This document shows, in pieces, positions 1 through 6,950 of a stretch of DNA of 11,149 bases. Source of the stretch: an uncultured Cytophagaceae bacterium (GTDB lineage: Bacteria; Bacteroidota; Bacteroidia; Cytophagales; Spirosomataceae); NCBI GenBank assembly GCA_903960725.1, contig CAJCBY010000345.1, positions 1 to 11,149 on the forward strand, written 5' to 3'. The notes under the pieces were generated by a model. That model did not search any database. It was not told the DNA's origin and worked only from the letters and a program-made list of their open reading frames with translations. The first letter of the stretch is position 1, and the number at the start of each line of letters is the position of its first letter. Position numbers and translations under genes: made by a program.

Positions 1-1472
1 ATGATTAAGTTCATATCTACAGCAGTGACTTTCATCGCATCTTCCTTGCCTTTAGCAGCGGCACGTACACGTACCATATTGATGGCTGCTACCGCTTCTG
101 CTTGTTTTCCTAATTTGAATTGAGCTTCTGCTAACATCAAATAGGTATCCGCTAAACGATGAACGAAATAATCACGTGAACCATTTTCGTACGTCATATC
201 TGGACGAAGTGGATCGAAGAATTTCTGTAATGTAGGGAACAAAGCAAAGTTATACATACTAGGAACCAATACTTGGTATTTCTTAGTAGCACGCTCAGCT
301 AAAGACATTTCATAACCAGGGATAAAGATAGCCGTATCACCCGCCTTATAAGTTAATGTTGCTTTGGAAGCATCAAAACTAGTATTGATAGGTGTAGCAG
401 ATGGCTTATTTGAATACCAAGTATCTTTAAATGTCTTCTTGTAACGCGTATCGTTCACACGATCAGCAAATACCGTATTTAACAAATAAGGAGTTGGTTT
501 TAAACGCTTGAATGGACGACCATTCACAACGTCACGTTGCATACCAGGCTGAGTATCATATTGCATTCCAAAGTATAAGTGAAGCTTGTTACCTTGGTTA
601 TCAACCTGACCATTCGTTAATGGATCAGAAGTATATTGAACCGCAAAAATTACTTCATTATTTACTTGATTAGCTTGATCAAATACAGATGCAAAATCAG
701 GTAATAAAGCAAAGCCATAATTAGCAATTACCGTGTTACATAACGTTGCCGCATTAGCATAATCCGTAGACTCAGCAAACTTTGAAGAAGCACGAGTCAA
801 GTATACTTTTGCTAACAAATTCTCTGCAGCTGGCTTAGTCGCACGACCATAATCACCCGCCGCTTTAACAGCAGGTAACACCGCAATAGCGTCCTTTAAA
901 TCTGTCTCAATTTGCTTGTAAACAGCTTGCTCTGTGGCACGTGTTGCTGTTTTAGTAGGCCCAGTCGTTTCCTTTAAACGTAAATCTAATGGACCAAACT
1001 GTTGTACTAAAATAAAGTAGTAGTGTGCACGTAAATACTTCATTTCTGCTACACGTGTCGCTTTAACCGCATCGGTGATACCCGTTACAGCTGGAGCACG
1101 ATCAATAACTGCATTGATTGTATTAATTCCTTTGTAGGTCTCATCCCATAATTGAGCTAAGATATCAACAGAAGAAGTTAATTGAGAATCATAAAAGTGA
1201 AATCCTTTGTATGATCCATCCGCGCCAGCGCTGTAAATATCAGTACCATATTCTGACATAGTTAATCCACGCTCAGTAGCATAGAATGAACGAAGTGGAG
1301 TATAAGCAGCATTTGTTGCCGCTACGAATCCTGGAGTCGTAGCAATGTAATCGTTACTGATGGAAGAAACCACTGTCTCTTTCAGTAGATCACTACATGA
1401 GGCAGTACCCAACATAATCGCTGAAGCAATACCTACTATTTTTAATGAATTTTTGATATATAAACTTTTCAT
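1..1472 (-). CDS. SusD/RagB-family outer-membrane lipoprotein, 3' end cut by window edge
   Basis: This is the surface lipoprotein partner of the SusC channel encoded just upstream; SusD proteins form the lid that captures nutrient over the TonB-dependent pore. 490 codons are visible from the ATG at 1472 and the frame is open to base 3. The N-terminus MKSLYIKNSL is followed by a hydrophobic stretch and a lipobox ending TASC with the lipidated Cys at residue 26. Family features seen are a helical TPR-like region with MKYLRAHYYFILVQQFG near residue 145 and, near the end, RDYFVHRLADTYLMLAEAQ followed by INMVRVRAA. The usual C-terminal part, with the DERARE-type motif, is outside the window, probably under 100 residues. 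The start lies 11 bases after the susC stop, with AT-rich sequence and no Shine-Dalgarno, so it is co-transcribed with susC. Family assignment is firm; the ligand is unknown. Confidence 0.93.
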   Translation of the reverse strand, partial: MKSLYIKNSLKIVGIASAIMLGTASCSDLLKETVVSSISNDYIATTPGFVAATNAAYTPLRSFYATERGLTMSEYGTDIYSAGADGSYKGFHFYDSQLTSSVDILAQLWDETYKGINTINAVIDRAPAVTGITDAVKATRVAEMKYLRAHYYFILVQQFGPLDLRLKETTGPTKTATRATEQAVYKQIETDLKDAIAVLPAVKAAGDYGRATKPAAENLLAKVYLTRASSKFAESTDYANAATLCNTVIANYGFALLPDFASVFDQANQVNNEVIFAVQYTSDPLTNGQVDNQGNKLHLYFGMQYDTQPGMQRDVVNGRPFKRLKPTPYLLNTVFADRVNDTRYKKTFKDTWYSNKPSATPINTSFDASKATLTYKAGDTAIFIPGYEMSLAERATKKYQVLVPSMYNFALFPTLQKFFDPLRPDMTYENGSRDYFVHRLADTYLMLAEAQFKLGKQAEAVAAINMVRVRAAAKGKEDAMKVTAVDMNLI

Positions 1473-1483
1473 TATTTCAGGGA

Positions 1484-4400
1484 TTAAAATTTAATATTTA
1501 AACCGAACGTAGAAACAGAAGTAGCTGGTGTTACGTTGTTTTCTACGTTTCCATTAGATGTTTCCGGATCCACCCCATTTTCTTTCGAACGATAGTTAGA
1601 GAAGATAAATGGTTGTTGAATACTAGCAAATAAACGCATAGAAGATAATCCTAACTTCTGAGCTGTTTTAGCTGGGAAAGAGTAACCAAAGTTAATGTTA
1701 CGAACTTTAATGAAAGAACCATCATAATACATAATTGCTGTATTATAAGCTGGGAATTCTTGGTTAAAGTTAGGACGAGGATACTTAGCACCTGGATTGT
1801 TAGGAGTCCAGTAATCCACTTTGATTTGGTTATAACGACCTTGTAGGTAGTTAGAATTTTGGTGGAACTTAGAAACAATCATTTGGCCTTGACGCGTAAA
1901 GATAAAGAATGACAAATCGAATCCTTTATAAGAGAATCGGTTAGTTATACCACCAGTCCAAGAAGGAACGTCAGAACCTAATAAGACACGATCTGCTGCG
2001 GTTATTTTACCATCATTATTAGAATCCTTCACTTTAATTTGACCTACAGTAAAGCCCATTGCTTTGGCTTTGTCAGCTTCAGCCGTTTGCCAGATACCCG
2101 CATATTCATAATCAAAATAAGAGTTCAATGGCTTACCGATAAACCAACGGTTACCTACGTCATCTTTTGCTCCATTATAAAGTGAAACAATTTCCTCTTG
2201 ATTTTTATAGAATACGAAATCCGTGCTCCATTTGAAACCATTCGCTGCATCTATGTTATTAGTTGTTAATGAAAGTTCAATACCACGGTTCATCGTCTCC
2301 CCTACGTTACGAGTAACGGCAGCGAAACCTGTTGAAGTAGGTAATTGATCAGACAATAATAAATCCGTTGTGTTTGTTTGATAGTATTCTGCTGAACCGG
2401 AAATACGTCCTCTCCAGATAGAGAAATCGACCCCCACGTTTTGTGAAGTAGATGTTTCCCACTTCAAATCCGCATTACCGATGGTATTAGGACGGTATCC
2501 GTAAGCAGCGGTGTTATTCCAAGCATAAGAAGTACGACCCTCTAAACCTACTGTTTGGTAAGGAGAAAGACCTTGATTACCTACTTGAGCATATGATGCA
2601 CGAACCTTTAATTCATCTAACCAAGTTAGATCTTTCATGAAGTTCTCTTGGTGAATATTCCAACCTAAAGCCACACCTGGGAAGTTACCCCATTTCGTAT
2701 TCTCACCGAAACGAGATGAACCATCACGACGCGCAGTAACTGTTAATAAGTACTTGCCTTTGTAATCATAGTTAATACGAGCCATGTAAGAAGCAATTGT
2801 CCATTGGATCAAATTAGAACCTACAGCTTGAATAGAAGACGCATTACCAACATTATAAAACTGTTGAGTCTCTACAGGAACTCCCAATACACTTTGCGAA
2901 TACTGCTCGAAGTTATCGCGTTGCATAGACTGCAATAAAGTAACACCTAAATTGTGATCCTTGAATTGCTTGTTATACGTTATGATATTCTCAATCGTAT
3001 AATTAAAACCTTGACGATTATCCGTAGTCGCCGTAGGATTACCTCCTTTAATATTATTCGTTAATGCACCATAGAAACGACCATTACGAGAAATTGTAAA
3101 GTCAGGTCCAAAGTTTACACGGTATTTCAAACCTTCAGCTAATTGTAACTCAGCATAAATACTATTGAACATACGGTATTTTTTTGTCTCATCGATTACA
3201 GCACCTGGAACGATCTCATTCAAAGGGTTTGTTAATAAGGCATCATCCGTTTGTTGGAAAATTAAGTTACCACTATCATCATAAGCTCTAGCTAACGGAT
3301 TTTGTGACATTAAGAAACCATATGGATTGATGTTAGCTCCATTAGTTACCGCATACATTAAATAAGACGAAGCTCCTACTTTTAAGCTTTTATTCACCTG
3401 GTGGTCAACACTTGTACGCACTGAATAGCGCGTGAAATCTAAACCCTTGATAATACCATTATCTTGAAAATAACCCGCATTAATAGAGAACTGAGTCTTT
3501 TCATTACCGCCTTGAACACCAATCGCATGGTTTTGCTGAACACCTTTTCTAACCATCATATCTTGGTAATCAAGTGAACGTCCTTTCGCAATACCATCTA
3601 ATTCAATAGGAGTAAATAACTTAGAGTCAGCAAAAGCATCTACAACTCCAGTAGGAACTAAGTTACCATTTGCATCTTTGTAAGTACCAATCGTACGACG
3701 TGACTCACGCTTCATTTCAGCGTATTCTGCACCCGTAAATAAATTTATCTTGTCTAATGATTGAGTAGAACCAATATATGAATCATAAGAGATAACTGTT
3801 TTACCATCTTTAGATCCACGCTTAGTCGTAATCAAAACAACACCATTCGCACCACGAGCACCGTAAATAGCTGTTGCTGTTGCATCTTTAAGGATTTCCA
3901 TTGAAGCCACATCATTCGGGTTCATATCTTCATAACCTCCTGAAAGTGGAATACCATCTACTACGTATAATGGATCATTACCCGCATTGAATGAACGACG
4001 ACCACGAATTAAAACACGCGGTACTGCACCTGGTTTAGAACCTGATTGCGCTACGTCCACACCCGCCACACGACCTTGCATCGCTTGACCTAAGTTTGTA
4101 ATAGGCATCTCTGTAATCTGCTTAGCCGTTACAGATGATATTGCACCCGTTAATTGACTCTTCTTTTGAGTACCATAACCGACAACAACTACTTCTTGTA
4201 AAGACTTAGTATCAGCACTTAAAGCGACATTAACTTGTGTTTTTGTGCCTACTGAAACTTCCTGAGCGTTCGTTCCTACAGCCGTAAATACTAAAACTGC
4301 CGAATTACTAACTGTAATCTTGTAATTTCCGTCTACATCCGTAGAAGTACCTTTGGATGTTCCTTTAACGGCAACACTGGCGCCAGGAATACCTAAGCCA

Positions 4401-4513
4401 TCCTCAGATGAGGTTACTTTGCCTGAGACCGTCCGATCTTGGGCAAAAATTTGAATACTCAATAACAGCATTATGCCACTAAGGAGCACCTTGGAAAGTA
4501 ATTTTTTTCTCAT
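1484..4513 (-). CDS. SusC/RagA-family TonB-linked outer-membrane transporter
   Basis: A 1009-residue outer-membrane beta-barrel transporter that, with SusD, imports oligomers or other large nutrients using TonB energy. Residues 1-25 are a signal peptide ending IFAQ. Residues 27-100 form a carboxypeptidase-regulatory-like beta sandwich (VSGKV...GIPGASVAVKGT...TDVDGNYKI). A TonB-box-like segment QEVVVVGYG lies at 106-114, followed by the plug (LTGAISSVTAKQITEMP) and the SusC signature at about 204-233 (SMEILKDATATAIYGARGAN, then VVLITTKRG). The rest is barrel, with DSNNDGKITAADRVLLGSDVPSWTGG-type sequence late in the protein and a terminal strand FGLNIKF ending in Phe, as recognised by the BAM machinery. 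Full length for the family. There is no STN signalling domain before the regulatory-like domain, so it is not the FecA-like signalling type. The substrate cannot be told from sequence. Confidence 0.97.
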   Translation of the reverse strand: MRKKLLSKVLLSGIMLLLSIQIFAQDRTVSGKVTSSEDGLGIPGASVAVKGTSKGTSTDVDGNYKITVSNSAVLVFTAVGTNAQEVSVGTKTQVNVALSADTKSLQEVVVVGYGTQKKSQLTGAISSVTAKQITEMPITNLGQAMQGRVAGVDVAQSGSKPGAVPRVLIRGRRSFNAGNDPLYVVDGIPLSGGYEDMNPNDVASMEILKDATATAIYGARGANGVVLITTKRGSKDGKTVISYDSYIGSTQSLDKINLFTGAEYAEMKRESRRTIGTYKDANGNLVPTGVVDAFADSKLFTPIELDGIAKGRSLDYQDMMVRKGVQQNHAIGVQGGNEKTQFSINAGYFQDNGIIKGLDFTRYSVRTSVDHQVNKSLKVGASSYLMYAVTNGANINPYGFLMSQNPLARAYDDSGNLIFQQTDDALLTNPLNEIVPGAVIDETKKYRMFNSIYAELQLAEGLKYRVNFGPDFTISRNGRFYGALTNNIKGGNPTATTDNRQGFNYTIENIITYNKQFKDHNLGVTLLQSMQRDNFEQYSQSVLGVPVETQQFYNVGNASSIQAVGSNLIQWTIASYMARINYDYKGKYLLTVTARRDGSSRFGENTKWGNFPGVALGWNIHQENFMKDLTWLDELKVRASYAQVGNQGLSPYQTVGLEGRTSYAWNNTAAYGYRPNTIGNADLKWETSTSQNVGVDFSIWRGRISGSAEYYQTNTTDLLLSDQLPTSTGFAAVTRNVGETMNRGIELSLTTNNIDAANGFKWSTDFVFYKNQEEIVSLYNGAKDDVGNRWFIGKPLNSYFDYEYAGIWQTAEADKAKAMGFTVGQIKVKDSNNDGKITAADRVLLGSDVPSWTGGITNRFSYKGFDLSFFIFTRQGQMIVSKFHQNSNYLQGRYNQIKVDYWTPNNPGAKYPRPNFNQEFPAYNTAIMYYDGSFIKVRNINFGYSFPAKTAQKLGLSSMRLFASIQQPFIFSNYRSKENGVDPETSNGNVENNVTPATSVSTFGLNIKF

Positions 4514-4526
4514 AGGTTAATTAAAA

Positions 4527-4661
4527 TTAAGTTGTTTGCAAAGTCTTTTGTATCCTATCCCACAAGGCTTTGCATTCTTGTCGGGATAGTCGTAAGGGTT
4601 TTATTGGGTACTTATTTACTATTTTTAATCTCTTTATCCAGCTCATTCTTTTCGAAAACAT
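4527..4661 (-). CDS. Possible 44-residue ORF in the anti-sigma position (uncertain)
   Basis: An open frame between the sigma factor and susC, ending 13 bases before the susC start. From the ATG at 4661 it encodes 44 residues; an internal ATG at 4646 would give 39. The product is basic, starts MFSKRMSWIKRL and carries LSRQECKALWDRIQ near its end. By my memory of the family, that segment resembles the LSxxExxxLWxRI stretch found before the membrane helix of FecR-type anti-sigma factors, and FecR normally occupies this slot; this is inference without an alignment. Against it: no membrane helix follows, codons such as AGA, CGA, AGG and ATA are frequent, unlike the neighbouring genes, there is no clear start signal, and the same bases are explained by a strong RNA structure. 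It may be a real small protein, an anti-sigma remnant or chance. Confidence 0.22.
   Translation of the reverse strand: MFSKRMSWIKRLKIVNKYPIKPLRLSRQECKALWDRIQKTLQTT
4537..4589 (-). promoter_or_regulatory. Candidate H-type RNA pseudoknot in the susC leader
   Basis: Read on the minus strand, CTATCCC-GA-CAAG (4589-4577) pairs with CTTG-T-GGGATAG (4566-4555), giving 7 plus 4 base pairs around a small internal loop, with a 10-base loop. Seven bases of that loop, TGCAAAG (4574-4568), are perfectly complementary to CTTTGCA at 4543-4537, just 3' of the hairpin. This is classic H-type geometry: a 2-base first loop, a 1-base junction and an A-rich 11-base third loop. The element ends 23 bases before the susC ATG, so it could gate translation start. 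There is no U-run, so it is not an intrinsic terminator. Pairings are seen directly; function is inferred. Confidence 0.45.
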
Positions 4662-4694
4662 TTCAATCTTATTAAGATTATATATCCCGAAAAG
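4648..4694 (-). repeat. Nested inverted repeat upstream of the susC pseudoknot
   Basis: Outer arms CTTTTCG (4694-4688 on the minus strand) and CGAAAAG (4654-4648) are perfect 7-base complements. Nested inside is AATCTT-AAT-AAGATT (4679-4665), a 6-bp hairpin with a 3-base loop. In RNA this would be a two-tier stem about 50 bases after the sigma stop codon. Just upstream of it on the minus strand, CAATTG occurs twice, 7 bases apart (4697-4709). The arms are AT-rich, so each could be chance in isolation; together with the pseudoknot they suggest a structured sigma-susC spacer. Confidence 0.35.
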
Positions 4695-4742
4695 CACAAT
4701 TGACAATTGATTTACTCAAATATTTCTTATAATTATTACATA

Positions 4743-5312
4743 TTAGCAAGCATAGGCTTTCCTTGTCATTTGGTCCTTCATTACCCTTAGAGCACCAAAC
4801 AATAAATTATAAACCGATTGAGGATTAATATTCATCTGTTCTGAAATTTGATCCGTATCCATATTCTCAAAATACTTCAAAGTAATTGCCTCTCTCTGAC
4901 GCTTACTTAATTTACTTAAGCTTTGGTACATAGATTCATGTGACATACGCTCCTCTTCCACCATCACTAACTGTCTTTCTGGTGACGGAATATCTTCCAT
5001 AAATTGGTAATGATACGAATCATGGTGGTTTTGATTTTTCAACTGCGTCTCTAATTGACGAACAATTTTTCGCTTGATGGAGGCCATCAAATAAAACTTA
5101 ACACTGGTAGTAGGACCAAGACTTGCATGATTCTTCCAAATCTCTATGAATAAGTCATGCAAACAGTCTTTAATTAAATCTTTATCACTCGTAATGCCCA
5201 TACAGTAGGTATAGAGTGGTTGAACGAAATGAGCGTACAAAACTGAAAAGGCTTGCTGATCTCCAGCTCTAAACTGATCCCAAATTTCTACTTCATTAAT
5301 GGTCTTCTTCAT
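4743..5312 (-). CDS. ECF RNA polymerase sigma factor (Bacteroidota sigma-70 family)
   Basis: A 189-residue extracytoplasmic-function sigma factor, which directs RNA polymerase to a small set of promoters. Sigma region 2 spans about residues 10-80, with the core-binding and -10-recognition helices DLIKDCLHDLFIEIWK (45-60) and the VKFYLMASIKRKIVR helix. Region 4 spans about 128-182 with the helix-turn-helix LSKRQREAITLKYFE, then MDTDQISEQMNINPQSVYNL. Regions 1 and 3 are absent, as expected for the class. It lies upstream of and in line with susC-susD, so it most likely controls that pair or is read through into it. No FecR-type anti-sigma gene is adjacent. The protein ends KAYAC with a terminal Cys, a minor oddity. 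The start at 5312 gives a full region 2 and has a perfect palindrome ATTGTACAAT 13 bases upstream (5326-5335). The family call is firm; target promoters are unknown. Confidence 0.95.
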   Translation of the reverse strand: MKKTINEVEIWDQFRAGDQQAFSVLYAHFVQPLYTYCMGITSDKDLIKDCLHDLFIEIWKNHASLGPTTSVKFYLMASIKRKIVRQLETQLKNQNHHDSYHYQFMEDIPSPERQLVMVEEERMSHESMYQSLSKLSKRQREAITLKYFENMDTDQISEQMNINPQSVYNLLFGALRVMKDQMTRKAYAC

Positions 5313-5423
5313 AAATCAAACTAAAATTGTACAATAGCATTATCTTTTATAACCGCAGAAACACTACTTTGGGAATATAGAATATAATTGTATAAAAAAT
5401 CAAAGAAAATATTTAATTTTTTT

Positions 5424-5449
5424 CCGTAAACGTTTACGGAAACGTTTAC
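5424..5449. promoter_or_regulatory. Two abutting LacI-family-type operators
   Basis: The 12-mer GTAAACGTTTAC (5426-5437) is a perfect palindrome, extended to 16 bases as CCGTAAACGTTTACGG (5424-5439). It is followed without a gap by GGAAACGTTTAC (5438-5449), the same 12-mer with one change. The centres are 12 bp apart, a little over one helical turn, so two dimers could bind nearly the same face. Palindromes with a central CG and AAACGTTT core are the usual target of LacI-family repressors, including CcpA-like ones. They lie between the divergent sigma-factor and permease genes, upstream of a -7 box on the permease side. No LacI gene is in the window. Symmetry is seen; the protein family is inferred. 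Confidence 0.65.
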
Positions 5450-5461
5450 AATTAAAAATAT

Positions 5462-5469
5462 TATTTTTG
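5462..5469 (+). promoter_or_regulatory. Candidate promoter -7 box for the APC permease
   Basis: TATTTTTG matches the Bacteroidota -7 consensus TAnnTTTG exactly and is followed by C. No good TTTG -33 box lies 19-21 bases upstream; that position is taken by the second operator. Initiation would fall near 5475, giving a leader of about 75 bases. The layout suits repression, or regulator-dependent firing, by whatever binds 5424-5449. A weaker mirror arrangement exists towards the sigma gene: minus-strand TTTCTTTG at 5408-5401, with TTTA 18 bases upstream inside the first operator. Confidence 0.45.
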
Positions 5470-5552
5470 CGTCTCAATAAATCAGAAATTTTAGTCGTTT
5501 CTTTGAATTCGGTAACCAAATCATTAATTGTATTTAATCAATAAACACCTCT

Positions 5553-6950
5553 ATGAATAAAAAATTAAACACCCTAGATGCATCCATGTTAGTGATGGGA
5601 TCGATGATTGGGTCAGGTATCTTTTTAGTGAGTTCGGAAGTAGCTAGATCAGTGGGCTCCCCTATTTATTGGATTGGCACTTGGCTTTTAACTGCCTTCT
5701 TAACTATTACAGGAGCATTTGCCTACGGAAAACTAAGTTCTGTCTTCCCTAAAACAGGAGGTCAATATATCTATCTAAAGGAATCATATAATTCTCTAAT
5801 TGGATTTCTGTTCGGTTGGACCACCTTTTTAGTTATTCAAACGGGTACAATCGCTGCAGTTGCAGTAGCTTTTGCGCGTTATGCGGGCTTTATTTTTCCT
5901 GGAATTTTAAATGATACGCCATTAGTAGGGGATTTCATTACCACTCAACAAATTTTGGCGGCATCCTTAATTGCCTTATTAACCTATGTCAATAGCCGGG
6001 GTGTACAATTTGCCTCATTAGTTCAAAATATTTTTACCATTACCAAAATTGGAGCCATCATAATCCTTATCATTATAGGTTTATATGTGGGCGTTCAAAA
6101 TGGTTGGATTCACTTCAAAGGATTTTTTGCAGATCCTTTCACAGTTGATACGGTTACTAACACCACCCATTCAATCGGAGGCTGGGAGTTAGCCTCTCTA
6201 TTCGGAGTAGCGATGATTGGACCCTTATTTTCTTCCTCAGCATGGAACAATGTAACTTTTGCAAGTGCGGATTTTGAAGATCCAAAGAAGACGATTGCCA
6301 AAGGCTTAGTCTATGGTTCTGCGCTCGTATGTTTATTGTATTTATTAACCAATATGGCTTATTTAAGCATTCTACCTCTGAAAGGAGAAGCGGATGGCAT
6401 CAACAGTTATGCTCGTGGTATTATGTTTGCAACGCAAGATCGCTTAGGTGCAGCTGCATTAGAAACTGTATTAGGTGGAATAGGAGCCCTTGTGATGGCG
6501 GTATTTATTATGATCTCAACATTCGGATGCAATAACGGAATTATCTTAGCGGGTGGTCGCTTATTTCAAGCGATGGCTAATGATCGTTTATTTTTTAAGA
6601 AAGCGGCTGAAACAAATGACAAAGATGTTCCGGTCTATTCTTTAGGAATTCAGGGACTTTGGGCTATCCTATTATGTTTCTCTGGATCTTATGGAGCCCT
6701 ATTAGATTTTACCGTTTTCGCTATCTTGATATTCTATTTCTTAACAGTAGCCTCCGTATTTAAAACGAGAATCATGCAGAATGAATTACCACTAGTACAG
6801 AAGGTACTATTCAGTGGCTATTTAGTATTACTTGTAGGAATCGCAGGTAACCTATTGTGGGTAAAAACACTCTCCTCTTCCATTGGATTAGGAATCGTGC
6901 TTTTAGGAATTCCGTTTTATTTTGTCATGAAGAAAACTCAAAGCAATTGA
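5553..6950 (+). CDS. APC-superfamily amino acid permease
   Basis: A 465-residue inner-membrane transporter of the amino acid-polyamine-organocation superfamily, closest in look to the LAT/SLC7-like branch. TM1 carries the substrate-binding signature GSGIF at residues 20-24, within VMGSMIGSGIFLVSSEVARS. The conserved FPKTGGQYIYLKE segment follows TM2, and FSSSAWNNVTFASADFEDPKK, near residues 226-246, matches the TM6 and following-loop region of the family. About 12 hydrophobic segments are visible, normal for the family. The start at 5553 puts TM1 in the right place; the upstream sequence is AT-rich without a Shine-Dalgarno. It is transcribed away from the sigma-susCD block and shares its control region, including the tandem operators. 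Its last 13 bases overlap the end of the convergent esterase gene. Specific substrate cannot be assigned; exchange of neutral amino acids is possible by family only. Confidence 0.92.
   Translation: MNKKLNTLDASMLVMGSMIGSGIFLVSSEVARSVGSPIYWIGTWLLTAFLTITGAFAYGKLSSVFPKTGGQYIYLKESYNSLIGFLFGWTTFLVIQTGTIAAVAVAFARYAGFIFPGILNDTPLVGDFITTQQILAASLIALLTYVNSRGVQFASLVQNIFTITKIGAIIILIIIGLYVGVQNGWIHFKGFFADPFTVDTVTNTTHSIGGWELASLFGVAMIGPLFSSSAWNNVTFASADFEDPKKTIAKGLVYGSALVCLLYLLTNMAYLSILPLKGEADGINSYARGIMFATQDRLGAAALETVLGGIGALVMAVFIMISTFGCNNGIILAGGRLFQAMANDRLFFKKAAETNDKDVPVYSLGIQGLWAILLCFSGSYGALLDFTVFAILIFYFLTVASVFKTRIMQNELPLVQKVLFSGYLVLLVGIAGNLLWVKTLSSSIGLGIVLLGIPFYFVMKKTQSN

Noticed and set aside
1651..1878. 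Minus-strand frame of 75 codons inside susC
   Set aside because: An alternative frame of the SusC barrel region with no start signal or domain.
4555..4589. Intrinsic terminator between sigma gene and susC
   Set aside because: The stem is good but is followed by GATACAAAAGA rather than a U-run; a leader fold explains it better.
4697..4709. Repeated CAATTG as an ECF promoter or operator
   Set aside because: Too short and AT-rich to claim, and no matching copy was noted elsewhere in the window.
6110..6535. Short open frames on both strands inside the permease gene
   Set aside because: Out-of-frame shadows of the APC permease; no plausible product.
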